Source: Streptomyces violaceorubidus
GTDB taxonomy: Bacteria; Actinomycetota; Actinomycetes; Streptomycetales; Streptomycetaceae
Direction of reading: 5' to 3'
DNA: 64,000 nt
NCBI RefSeq assembly: GCF_000717995.1
Contig: NZ_JODM01000014.1
Span: 62,001-126,000, forward strand
Shown: positions 41,885-49,983 of the stretch, in pieces
Layout of the letters: each line of letters starts with the position of its first letter
Position numbering within the stretch: the stretch's first letter is position 1
The notes under the pieces: model-generated
Told to the model about the DNA's origin: nothing
Seen by the model: the letters and a program-made list of their open reading frames with translations, nothing else
The model's database searches: none
Program-made: the position numbers and the translations under genes

Positions 41885-42465
41885 CCTGCTCGACCTCCTG
41901 GGACCGGGGTCCGTGCCCGCCGGTCCGGCAGTTGTGGGGGGCGCCCGGACGGGTGTGGGTACGCACGGGTCGGCCGGGGCGTTCAACCGGCCCGCCGAGC
42001 CGCACCGGATCGGCACCCTCCGCGTCCGCCCGGCGACACAGCGTGGTGGGCGCGGAGCGGAATGGCCGCTTCAGCGAATCTGCACATCGAATGCCCAACC
42101 CGGTCACTCTCGTTGGAGCATCTGCACAAGCCGGCGGGGGGCGGTACGCCTTTGGGGGCGGAGTGCCCCCATCACCTCCCCGGGGGCAAGGGATCGCACG
42201 AGCCGATGTCGCGCACGGTGTGAAGAAGTCGCCGCGAAGCCGTGCGCGCTCCTGCACGCTTGGGTGCTCCGGGGTCGCAAGTGCGCTGGTGGGAGCGGTG
42301 ATTGATTGGAATCCCGGACCGGCCGCGTGCTTTGATCCATCGCACCGCGGGGGCCGCGGAGGGCTCGGGAAACGGGCGCCCGGCGCCCGCGGTCGCGGCC
42401 GTCATCTGTCCCCAGAGGGGGCCGCTCCCCCCTTGTGAAATGGCTATACGAAGGGAAGTTCCATC
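41885..42465. other. 581-bp region before the leader-peptide gene
   Basis: No convincing gene. It contains the divergent promoters of the protease and the leader-peptide gene. A short stem GGGGGC-N5-GCCCCC (42154-42170) and several AT-richer stretches (for example GTGATTGATTGGAATCCC near 42300) are visible. A possible -10 box TATACG (42444-42449) lies close to the AAGGGA ribosome site of the peptide gene. Confidence 0.45.
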
Positions 42466-42681
42466 ATGAACTCCACCCCCCAGGTTGAGACCGTCGAGAT
42501 CTCCGACGCCGACCTCGACAACGTCTCCGGCGGTCTGAACGTGAACGCCGTCGGCACCGTCACCGGCCTGGTGGACGGCGTCGCCCCGGTCTCCGGCCTG
42601 CTCAACACGGCCGTCGGCACGATCGAGGGCGTCACCGGCCTGAACACGACCCCGGTCACCAACCTGGTCGCCGGTCTCTGA
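42466..42681 (+). CDS. Double-glycine leader peptide (bacteriocin/RiPP-like precursor)
   Basis: A 71-residue peptide. The leader (residues 1-23) contains VEISDADLDNVSGG, an acidic helix ending in the Gly-Gly cleavage site used by C39 peptidases. The 48-residue core is made almost only of Gly, Val, Thr, Leu, Asn, Ala, Ser and Pro, with two ~8-residue repeats, AVGTVTGL (28-35) and AVGTIEGV (49-56). The whole precursor has no Cys, Lys, Arg, His, Phe, Tyr or Trp, so it cannot carry lanthionine or disulfide rings. RBS AAGGGA precedes the ATG. The exporter genes follow directly, separated by a terminator-like hairpin. Probably an exported hydrophobic peptide, antimicrobial or signalling. Confidence 0.85.
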   Translation: MNSTPQVETVEISDADLDNVSGGLNVNAVGTVTGLVDGVAPVSGLLNTAVGTIEGVTGLNTTPVTNLVAGL

Positions 42682-42700
42682 TCGCGCCCTCGCGTCGCTG

Positions 42701-42732
42701 AGTCCCGGAGCCGTCCAGGCTCCGGGACTTTT
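42701..42732 (+). terminator. Intrinsic terminator/attenuator after the peptide gene
   Basis: AGTCCCGGAGCC (42701-42712) pairs perfectly with GGCTCCGGGACT (42718-42729) over a 5-nt loop, followed by a T-run. It lies 20 bp after the peptide stop and before the exporter genes, so most transcripts probably end here and partial read-through would serve the exporters. The strong U-tailed hairpin is unusual for this genome. Confidence 0.85.
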
Positions 42733-42799
42733 CGGCCGTTCTCACACCTCGGCCGTTGTTGTACGTCGGCCGTTCTCGTACTTCGGCCGTTCTCCTCGA
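42732..42799. repeat. Four tandem 17-bp repeats before the exporter operon
   Basis: Units 42732-42748, 42749-42765, 42766-42782 and 42783-42799 begin TCGGCCGTTNT and vary in the last six bases. They occupy the whole gap between the terminator and the GTG of the adaptor gene, where a promoter would be expected. Each contains the palindrome CGGCCG. They are either operator copies or a minisatellite. There are no spacers, so this is not a CRISPR array. Confidence 0.85.
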
Positions 42800-42817
42800 G
42801 CCCGGGATCCGTCAGCC

Positions 42818-43624
42818 GTGCAGTTCCGCCAACAGGCCCTCGCCAAACTCCAGTCACCGGAGGAGCTCGATCTCCCGGTGCGCTTCGCCCGTCCCCAGGG
42901 CTGGCTGGTGCTGTCCGTGACCGTGGTCGCGATGGCCGCCGCGTCCGTGTGGGCCGTGGGCGGCTCGGTGACCTCCACGGTCTCCGCCCCCGCCGTCCTC
43001 ACCCACGGACAGGGCAGTTACCTCCTTCAAAGTCCCGTCTCGGGCCAGGTGACCGCGGTCCTGGCGCGCCCCGGGCAGCGGCTGGCCGCCGACGCCCCGG
43101 TGCTGAAGGTCCGTACCGCCGAGGGCGAGACGGTGGTCCGCTCGGTGGACGCCGGCCGGGTCAGCGCGCTCGCGGCCACCGTCGGGCAGATCATCAGTAC
43201 CGGCGCGAACGTCGCCTCGGTCGAGAAGGTCGCCCACACCGACGACCCCCTCTACGCCACCGTGTACGTCCCCGCCGAGAAGGCCGCCGCCATCCCCGCG
43301 CACGCCTCGGTCGACCTGACCGTCCAGTCGGTGCCGACGCAGCAGTACGGCGTCCTGCACGGCGAGGTGAAGGCGGTCGACCGCTCGGCCCAGTCGGCGC
43401 AGACGATCGCCGCGTTCCTCGGGGACAGCCAGCTCGGCGAGCAGTTCACCGAGGACGGCAGGCCGGTGGCCGTGACGGTGGAGCTGGCGGTCTCGAAGTC
43501 CACGAAGAGCGGCTACGAGTGGTCCTCGGCCGACGGGCCGCCGTTCGAACTGACCTCCATGACCCTGGCCTCGGGCTCGATCCGGCTGGCCGACCAGCGT
43601 CCCGTCGATTGGCTGCTGCCGTGA
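42818..43624 (+). CDS. NHLP-type HlyD-like secretion adaptor
   Basis: A 268-residue protein with a GTG start. QFRQQALAKLQSPEELDLPV is the conserved cytoplasmic N-terminus of the NHLM secretion-protein family. One transmembrane helix (WLVLSVTVVAMAAASVWAV, ~32-50) leads to a short barrel-sandwich domain (GSYLLQSPVSGQVTAVLARPGQRLAADAPVLKVRTAEGETVVRSVDAGRV in sequence) and a beta domain. The coiled-coil of larger HlyD proteins is missing, as usual for this subfamily. It ends with a 4-nt overlap (GTGA) with the C39 exporter gene and serves as its periplasmic or cell-wall-side adaptor. Confidence 0.87.
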   Translation: MQFRQQALAKLQSPEELDLPVRFARPQGWLVLSVTVVAMAAASVWAVGGSVTSTVSAPAVLTHGQGSYLLQSPVSGQVTAVLARPGQRLAADAPVLKVRTAEGETVVRSVDAGRVSALAATVGQIISTGANVASVEKVAHTDDPLYATVYVPAEKAAAIPAHASVDLTVQSVPTQQYGVLHGEVKAVDRSAQSAQTIAAFLGDSQLGEQFTEDGRPVAVTVELAVSKSTKSGYEWSSADGPPFELTSMTLASGSIRLADQRPVDWLLP

Positions 43625-45843
43625 GCACCGCACAGGAGACCCGGGGCAGACGCCGCGCCGCCCCGCCGAGGCGCAGCGTGCCGAAGGGCCGCGCGAAGAC
43701 CGTCCGCACGCCGACCGTGCTCCAGATGGAGGCCGTGGAGTGCGGTGCGGCCTCCCTCGCGATGGTGCTGGGGCACTACGGCCGCCACGTCCCGCTGGAG
43801 GAGCTGCGGATCGCCTGCGGCGTCTCCCGTGACGGTTCGCGCGCCAGCAACCTGCTGAAGGCCGCCCGCAGTTACGGCTTCACCGCCAAGGGCATGCAGA
43901 TGGACCTGGCCGCCCTCGCCGAGGTGACGGCACCGGCCATCCTCTTCTGGGAGTTCAACCACTACGTCGTCTACGACGGCATGGGCCGCCGGTTCGGACG
44001 GCGCGGGGTGTTCGTCAACGACCCCGGCAAGGGCCGTCGCTTCGTGTCCCTGGAGGAGTTCGACGGGTCCTTCACCGGGGTCGTGCTGACCATGGAGCCC
44101 GGCGAGGACTTCGCCCGGGGCGGCCGCAGGCCCGGTGTGCTCGGCGCGATGCCGGCCCGGCTGCGCGGCACCGCCGGCACCCTGCCCGCCGCCGTGCTGG
44201 CGAGCCTGCTCCTGGTGGCGGTCGGCGCGGCGGTGCCCGCGCTCAGCCGCACCTACATCGACATGTTCCTGATCGGGGGGCAGACCTCGCTGCTCGGCGT
44301 GCTGTTCGCGTCGATGGGCGCCTGTGTGCTGCTCACGGTGGTGCTGACCTGGCTCCAGCAGGCCAACCTGCTGCACGGCCGCATCATCTCCTCCACCCTC
44401 TCCAGTGCCCGCTTCCTGCGGCACCTGCTGCGGCTGCCGGTGACCTTCTTCTCCCAGCGCAGCCCCGCCGACCTGGTGCAGCGGCTCCAGTCCAACGACG
44501 CCGTCGCCGAGACACTGGCCCGCGACCTCGCCGCGGCGGGCGTGGACGCGATCGTGGTCGTCCTGTACGCCGTGCTGCTGTACACGTACGACCCGCAGCT
44601 CACCTTCGTCGGCATCGGCGTGGCGCTGCTCAACATCCTCGCGATGCGGGTCGTGATCCGGTTGCGGGCGACCCGTGCGGCGAAGCTGCGGGCGGACACG
44701 GCGCGGCTGACCAACACCGCGTACACCGGCCTCCAGCTGATCGAGACCGTGAAGGCGACCGGCGGTGAGGACGGATACTTCCGCAAGTGGGCCGGCCAGC
44801 ACGCCACCACGCTGGAGGAGCAGCAGCGGCTCGGGGTGCCGAGTGCCTGGCTGGGTGTGGTCGCGCCGACGCTGGCGACGCTCAACAGCGCGCTGATCCT
44901 GTGGATCGGCGGCATGCGCGCGGTCGAGGGACACATCTCGGTCGGTCTGCTGGTCGCCTTCCAGGCGCTGGTGGTCCGCTTCACGGCCCCGCTGACCCGG
45001 CTGAACGGCGTCGCGGGCCGTATCCAGGACTTCGCGGCCGACGTGGCCCGGTTGAAGGACGTGGAGAACTTCCGGGCGGACCCCCTCTACGACCGGCCGG
45101 GAGGCGGCGACTCGGCCCGTCGGCTGCACGGCCACGTCGAGTTGCAGAACATCTCCTTCGGCTACAACCCGCTCGACAAGCCCCTGCTCACCGGGTTCGA
45201 CCTGACCGTGGGGCCGGGGCAGCAGGTGGCCCTGGTCGGTGGTTCGGGCAGTGGCAAGTCGACGGTGTCGCGGCTGATCTCGGGCCTGTACGCGCCCTGG
45301 GACGGCGTGATCCGCATCGACGGGCAGCGGCTCGACGACATCCCTCGCGGGGCGCTGGCGTCCTCCGTCTCCTTCGTCGACCAGGACGTGTTCCTGTTCG
45401 AGGGCTCGGTGCGCGACAACGTGGCGCTGTGGGACCCGTCGATCCCCGACGACGCCGTGGTGGACGCCCTGAAGGACGCCGCGCTGTACGACGTGGTGAT
45501 GCGCAGGCCGGGCGGCGTGCACAGCCCGGTCGAGCAGGACGGCCGCAACTTCTCCGGCGGGCAGCGCCAGCGCCTGGAGATCGCGCGGGCCCTGGTGCGG
45601 CGGCCCAGCATCCTCGTCCTGGACGAGGTGACCAGCGCGCTGGACGCGGAGACCGAGCTGGTGGTCATGGACAACCTGCGCCGGCGCGGCTGCGCCTGCG
45701 TGGTGATCGCGCACCGGCTCAGCACCGTGCGGGACAGCGACGAGATCGTCGTCCTGGAGCACGGCACGGTGGTGGAGCGCGGGCGGCACGAGGAACTGGT
45801 GGCGCGTGGTGGTGCCTACGCGGCGCTGGTCAGGGAGCGGTGA
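43621..45843 (+). CDS. C39 peptidase/permease/ATPase bacteriocin exporter (NHLP ABC1 type)
   Basis: A 740-residue exporter with a GTG start. The N-terminal C39 peptidase has Cys41 (MEAVECGAASLAMVLGHYG), His114 (FNHYVVYDG) and Asp134 (VFVNDPGKG). Then six transmembrane helices (~165-450) and an ABC ATPase: Walker A GGSGSGKST, signature FSGGQRQRLEIARAL, Walker B ILVLDEVTSALD, H-loop VVIAHRLSTV. It cleaves the leader after Gly-Gly and pumps the peptide out. It belongs to the TIGR03796-like group of NHLM systems. Only one base separates it from the next ABC gene. Confidence 0.92.
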   Translation: MSTAQETRGRRRAAPPRRSVPKGRAKTVRTPTVLQMEAVECGAASLAMVLGHYGRHVPLEELRIACGVSRDGSRASNLLKAARSYGFTAKGMQMDLAALAEVTAPAILFWEFNHYVVYDGMGRRFGRRGVFVNDPGKGRRFVSLEEFDGSFTGVVLTMEPGEDFARGGRRPGVLGAMPARLRGTAGTLPAAVLASLLLVAVGAAVPALSRTYIDMFLIGGQTSLLGVLFASMGACVLLTVVLTWLQQANLLHGRIISSTLSSARFLRHLLRLPVTFFSQRSPADLVQRLQSNDAVAETLARDLAAAGVDAIVVVLYAVLLYTYDPQLTFVGIGVALLNILAMRVVIRLRATRAAKLRADTARLTNTAYTGLQLIETVKATGGEDGYFRKWAGQHATTLEEQQRLGVPSAWLGVVAPTLATLNSALILWIGGMRAVEGHISVGLLVAFQALVVRFTAPLTRLNGVAGRIQDFAADVARLKDVENFRADPLYDRPGGGDSARRLHGHVELQNISFGYNPLDKPLLTGFDLTVGPGQQVALVGGSGSGKSTVSRLISGLYAPWDGVIRIDGQRLDDIPRGALASSVSFVDQDVFLFEGSVRDNVALWDPSIPDDAVVDALKDAALYDVVMRRPGGVHSPVEQDGRNFSGGQRQRLEIARALVRRPSILVLDEVTSALDAETELVVMDNLRRRGCACVVIAHRLSTVRDSDEIVVLEHGTVVERGRHEELVARGGAYAALVRER

Positions 45844-45844
45844 G

Positions 45845-48667
45845 ATGACGACCGTGCAGGAGGGGCCGGGCGACCTGGTCCTGGGGGCGCTCGGCCCGCT
45901 GGGTACGCGGATCGACTGCGCCGGGTTCAACCGCCTCGACCTGGAGGGGCCGCAGGTGCTGTGGCTGGTGGCGTCCGGCGCGGTGGACCTGTTCGCGGTC
46001 GACGCGGGGGAACAGGGCCACTGGCACCACCTGGGGCGCCTGGAGGCGGGCTCGGTGCTGCTCGGACCGGTCGCCGGGCCGCGGCACACCCTGGTGGCGC
46101 GTCCGCTGCGGGACTGCGTGGTGCACCGCATCGCCCTGCGCGAGCTGTACCAGCCGGCGAGCACCCAGACCTGGTCGTACGACGCGTACGGCAACCCGCA
46201 GTACGTGCCGCCGACGACGAGCCCGCTGGAGTACGCCCTCGCCCTCGGCGTGGGCCGGGGCCTGACCGTCCTCTTCCAGGCGCCGATGGCCGGGGAGCGG
46301 CTCGGCGCGCCCACCGACGACGACGTGTTCTGGATGCAGGTGCCGCCGGGGAGCGTGCAGTACGGGGCGGTGTACGGCGAGGAGGCGGCCGCCGATCTGC
46401 TGATGGACCCGGCGCTGTGGCAGAGCATGGTCGACCAGCAGTACCGGCTGCTGACCACCCTGGACCGGTGGATCGAGCAGGTCGAGCGCACCCACGAGAC
46501 GCGGACGGCGGCCGGAATCAAGGCCGGTGAGGCGGTGCGCGCGCAGGCCGACCGGACGTTGCTGGCCTCCATCGGCAGGCGCTCGGCGCGGCGCACCACC
46601 GGCGCGGACGCCGACGCCACGTACGCGGTCTGCGAGCTGGTCGCCCGCGCCGCCGGGATCCCGCTCGCCGAACCGGCCCCGGGCGGCACGGAGAGCGACC
46701 GGCTCGATCCGGTGGAGCGGATCGCGCTCGCCTCGCGGGTGCGGACCAGGTCGGTGCGGCTGGCGGACCGCTGGTGGCGGGAGGACGTGGGGCCGCTGGT
46801 CGGGTACCGGACCCTGTCGGGGGCGCCGGTGGCGCTGCTGTGGCGGCGCGGTGGCTATGTGGCCGTACATCCGGCGACCGGTCGTGAGACGCCGGTGGAG
46901 AAGGCGAACGCCGGGGAGTTCGAGCCGCGCGGCGTGATGTTCTACCGGCCGTTGCCGGAGCGCGGGCTGAGTCCGCTGCGGCTGCTGCGGTTCTGCCTGG
47001 CGGGCACCCGCGGTGATCTGACCGGTCTGCTGCTTGCCGGGCTGGTGACGGTGGCGCTCGGCGCGCTGGTGCCGATCGCGACGGGCCGGGTGCTCGGCGA
47101 GTTCGTGCCGAAGGCGCAGACCGGGCTGATCGTGCAGGTGTGTCTCGCGGTGATGCTGAGCAGTGTCGTCGCGGCGGCGTTCATGCTGGTGCAGAACCTG
47201 ACCATCCTGCGGCTGGAGGGCCGGATCGAGGCGACCCTCCAGCCCGCCGTGTGGGACCGGCTGCTGCGGCTGCCGACGACGTTCTTCACCGAGCGTTCCA
47301 CCGGCGAGCTGGCGAGCGCGGCCATGGGCATCAGCGCGATCCGCAGACTGCTCGCGGGGGTCGGACCCACGGTGGCCCAGTCGGTGACCGTCGGCGCGGT
47401 GAACCTGGGTCTGCTGCTCTGGTACAGCGTGCCGATGGCGCTGGCGGCGATCGGCATGCTGGTGGTCGTGGCCGGGGTCTTCCTCGGTCTCGGACTGTGG
47501 CAGGTGCGCTGGCAGCGCCGGCTGGTGAAGCTCACCAACAAGCTGAACAACCAGGCGTTCCAGACGCTGCGCGGGCTGCCCAAGCTGCGGGTGGCGGCGG
47601 CCGAGAACTACGCCTACGCGGCGTGGGCGCAGCGGTTCGCCCACAGCCGGGAGCTGCAGCAGCGGGCGGGGCGGATCAAGAACCTGAACGCGGTGCTCGG
47701 GGCGGTGTACCTGCCGTTGTGCACGCTGCTGATGTTCATGCTGCTCGCCGGGCCGGCGCGGGGTTCGATGTCCGCGGCGGAATTCCTCACCTTCAACGCC
47801 TCGGTGACGATGCTGCTGACCTCGGTCACCCAGCTGACCGGCGCGTTCGTGTCGGGGGTGGCGGCGCTGCCGCTGTTCGAGGAGATCCGGCCGGTGCTGG
47901 ACGCGGCGCCCGAGGTGCGCACGGCGAGCACCCGGCCGGGGCCGCTGTCGGGGGCGATCGAGGCGCGCCGGCTGTCCTTCCGGTACACCGCCGACGGGCC
48001 GCTGGTCCTGGACGACGTGTCCTTCGAGGTGCGGCCCGGTGAGTTCGTGGCGGTCGTCGGCCCCAGCGGCTGCGGCAAGTCGACACTGCTGAGGCTGCTG
48101 ATCGGCTTCGACCGGCCGCTGTCGGGCAGCGTCCTGTACGACGGTCAGGACCTGGCCGCGCTGGACCGGTCGGCGGTGCGCAGGCAGTGCGGGGTGGTGC
48201 TCCAGCACGCGCAGCCGTTCACCGGCTCGATCCTGGACGTCATCTGCGGCACCGAGCCGTACACGCCCGAGGAGGCGATGGCCGCGGCCGAGATGGCGGG
48301 GCTGGCGCAGGACATCAAGCGGATGCCGATGGGCCTGCACACCATCGTCTCGGGCAGCGGCGCGGTCTCCGGGGGCCAGCGGCAGCGGCTGATGATCGCG
48401 CAGGCGCTGATCCGCCGGCCGCGCATCCTGTTCTTCGACGAGGCCACCAGTGCCCTGGACAACGAGACGCAGCGCACGGTGATCGAGTCCACCAAGGCGC
48501 TCAACGCCACCCGTGTCGTGATCGCGCACCGCCTGTCCACGGTCCTGGACGCCGACCGCGTGATCGTGATGGAGGACGGCAGGGTCGCCCAGCAGGGCCC
48601 GCCGGCCGAGCTGCTCGCCGACGCGGGCGGCCGGCTGCGCGAGCTGGTGCGGCGGCAACTGGCCTGA
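45845..48667 (+). CDS. Second NHLP-type ABC exporter (permease/ATPase, ABC2 type)
   Basis: A 940-residue protein. The first ~330 residues are a non-peptidase domain: GPQVLWLVASGAVDLFAVDA and HHLGRLEAGSVLLGP resemble a degenerate cyclic-nucleotide-binding-like fold. Then a transmembrane domain (~385-670; LTGLLLAGLVTVALGALVPIA and others) and an ATPase: GPSGCGKST, VSGGQRQRLMIAQAL, ILFFDEATSALD, VVIAHRLSTV. This matches the TIGR03797-like partner that always accompanies the C39 exporter in NHLM systems. The two ATPases probably form a heterodimer. It ends 30 bp before the Ppx/GppA gene. Confidence 0.9.
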   Translation: MTTVQEGPGDLVLGALGPLGTRIDCAGFNRLDLEGPQVLWLVASGAVDLFAVDAGEQGHWHHLGRLEAGSVLLGPVAGPRHTLVARPLRDCVVHRIALRELYQPASTQTWSYDAYGNPQYVPPTTSPLEYALALGVGRGLTVLFQAPMAGERLGAPTDDDVFWMQVPPGSVQYGAVYGEEAAADLLMDPALWQSMVDQQYRLLTTLDRWIEQVERTHETRTAAGIKAGEAVRAQADRTLLASIGRRSARRTTGADADATYAVCELVARAAGIPLAEPAPGGTESDRLDPVERIALASRVRTRSVRLADRWWREDVGPLVGYRTLSGAPVALLWRRGGYVAVHPATGRETPVEKANAGEFEPRGVMFYRPLPERGLSPLRLLRFCLAGTRGDLTGLLLAGLVTVALGALVPIATGRVLGEFVPKAQTGLIVQVCLAVMLSSVVAAAFMLVQNLTILRLEGRIEATLQPAVWDRLLRLPTTFFTERSTGELASAAMGISAIRRLLAGVGPTVAQSVTVGAVNLGLLLWYSVPMALAAIGMLVVVAGVFLGLGLWQVRWQRRLVKLTNKLNNQAFQTLRGLPKLRVAAAENYAYAAWAQRFAHSRELQQRAGRIKNLNAVLGAVYLPLCTLLMFMLLAGPARGSMSAAEFLTFNASVTMLLTSVTQLTGAFVSGVAALPLFEEIRPVLDAAPEVRTASTRPGPLSGAIEARRLSFRYTADGPLVLDDVSFEVRPGEFVAVVGPSGCGKSTLLRLLIGFDRPLSGSVLYDGQDLAALDRSAVRRQCGVVLQHAQPFTGSILDVICGTEPYTPEEAMAAAEMAGLAQDIKRMPMGLHTIVSGSGAVSGGQRQRLMIAQALIRRPRILFFDEATSALDNETQRTVIESTKALNATRVVIAHRLSTVLDADRVIVMEDGRVAQQGPPAELLADAGGRLRELVRRQLA

Positions 48668-48697
48668 GTGGCGCTCGAATGGGTACCTGTTGCCCTC

Positions 48698-49732
48698 ATG
48701 CGGATCAGCGTGGTGGATGTGGGGTCGAACACGGTCCGGCTCATGGTGGCGGACGCCGAGGGCGGAGTGCCGCTGCCGGTGCACACCGCGAAGTGGCGGC
48801 TGCGGCTGTCGGAGCAGGTCAGGCCGGGTGGACCGGTCCCGGAGGAGGCCGTGGAGCGGCTCGTCGAGGCGGTCGCCGACGCGAACGTGACCGCGGACCG
48901 CTGGGGCGCGTCGGGGCCGCTGGCCTTCGCGACCGCCGTGGTGCGCGCCGCGCCGAACCGGCGTGAGGTCCTGCGCACCGTCCACGCCCGCACCGGAGTG
49001 CCGCTGTGCACCCTGCCGGGCGAGGTGGAGGCGGAGCTGACGTTCCTCGGGGCGCGGCGCTGGATGGGCTGGCGGTCCGGGCCGCTCGCCCTGCTGGACA
49101 TCGGCGGCGGGTCGCTGGAGGTCGCGTTCGGGCGGGGCCGGCTGCCCGGCTTCGTGGCCTCGCTGCCGCTGGGCGCGGCCCGGCTCACCCACGAGTTCCT
49201 GGCGGGCGGCCAGGCCCCGGCCTCTGGGGACGAGGTCAGGGCGTTGCGCCGCAGGGTCCGCCACGAGCTGCGGGACGTCGCCGCGCGGATCCGCTGGGAG
49301 GGGCCGCGGACCGCCGTGGCCACCTCGCGGACCTTCCAGCAGCTCGGGCGGCTGTGCGGGGCGCCGCCGGGCCGGCACGGGCCCTTCATGGAGCGGCGGA
49401 TGCTCTGCTCGGACCTCGGGGAGGCGGTGGGCCGGCTGGCCGCGCTGTCCGCCGCCGAGCGGGCCCGGCTGCCGGGCATCTCGGCACCGCGCGCGGCACA
49501 GAGTCTGGCCGGTGCCGTGGTGGGGCACACCGCGATGAAGCTGATCGGTATCGAGTCGGTGGCGCTGTGCCCCTGGGCGATCCGTGAGGGCGTCCTGCTG
49601 CGCCACATCGAGGACGGCCCGTCCTGGTGGGCCGAGGTCGTCCGCCGCAGCGACGAGGCCGCTCCCCCGCCGCCGGTGCCCCTGCGTCTGGCGTCCGCGT
49701 CGCACTCAACGCCCCCCGAACGAGCCGTATGA
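48698..49732 (+). CDS. Ppx/GppA-family phosphatase
   Basis: A 344-residue ASKHA-fold protein. ISVVDVGSNTVRLMVAD and LALLDIGGGSLEVAFG are the two phosphate-binding loops of exopolyphosphatase/pppGpp phosphatases, with CTLPGEVEAELTFLGARRWMG between them and VVGHTAMKLIGIESVALCPWAIREGVLL near the end. The ATG at 48698 is chosen; a GTG 30 bp earlier is possible. Streptomyces has two or three paralogues. It is downstream of the exporter operon by 30 bp and may be read through, but it is not part of known NHLP systems. Confidence 0.88.
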   Translation: MRISVVDVGSNTVRLMVADAEGGVPLPVHTAKWRLRLSEQVRPGGPVPEEAVERLVEAVADANVTADRWGASGPLAFATAVVRAAPNRREVLRTVHARTGVPLCTLPGEVEAELTFLGARRWMGWRSGPLALLDIGGGSLEVAFGRGRLPGFVASLPLGAARLTHEFLAGGQAPASGDEVRALRRRVRHELRDVAARIRWEGPRTAVATSRTFQQLGRLCGAPPGRHGPFMERRMLCSDLGEAVGRLAALSAAERARLPGISAPRAAQSLAGAVVGHTAMKLIGIESVALCPWAIREGVLLRHIEDGPSWWAEVVRRSDEAAPPPPVPLRLASASHSTPPERAV

Positions 49733-49748
49733 GGAGAAGGAGGACCCT

Positions 49749-49928
49749 ATGTCCCAGCACGGCGAGCACGACCGCGAGCAGCCCGAGACCGCGGTGGAGG
49801 AGGTGCTGCGCGAGATCGAGGAGGCCAGGCCCCGCGACGCGGAGTCCGACCGGGGCGGGCGCCGGGGCGAGGCGGGCGACGCCACCTCGCCGAACACCGG
49901 TGCCCAGGAGGACGCCGAGGGCGAGTGA
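49749..49928 (+). CDS. Small acidic protein
   Basis: A 59-residue, highly charged protein (MSQHGEHDREQPETAVEEVL, many Glu/Arg) with GAAGGAGGACCCT before the ATG. One amphipathic helix (TAVEEVLREIEEA) is likely; the rest is disordered. It lies 16 bp after the Ppx/GppA stop, so both may be co-transcribed. No family is recognised. Confidence 0.65.
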   Translation: MSQHGEHDREQPETAVEEVLREIEEARPRDAESDRGGRRGEAGDATSPNTGAQEDAEGE

Positions 49929-49983
49929 CGTACCGCTCCGCGCGGCCGGGGGTGCCGCGGCGGTGTCCGGGTACTCGCGGCCC

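Noticed and set aside
42154..42170. Terminator GGGGGC-N5-GCCCCC upstream of the peptide gene
   Set aside because: The stem is short, has no T-run and does not follow a stop codon; it is mentioned only as a possible regulatory dyad.
42466..42681. Lanthipeptide precursor
   Set aside because: The core has no cysteine and no Lan enzyme is nearby, so thioether rings cannot form.
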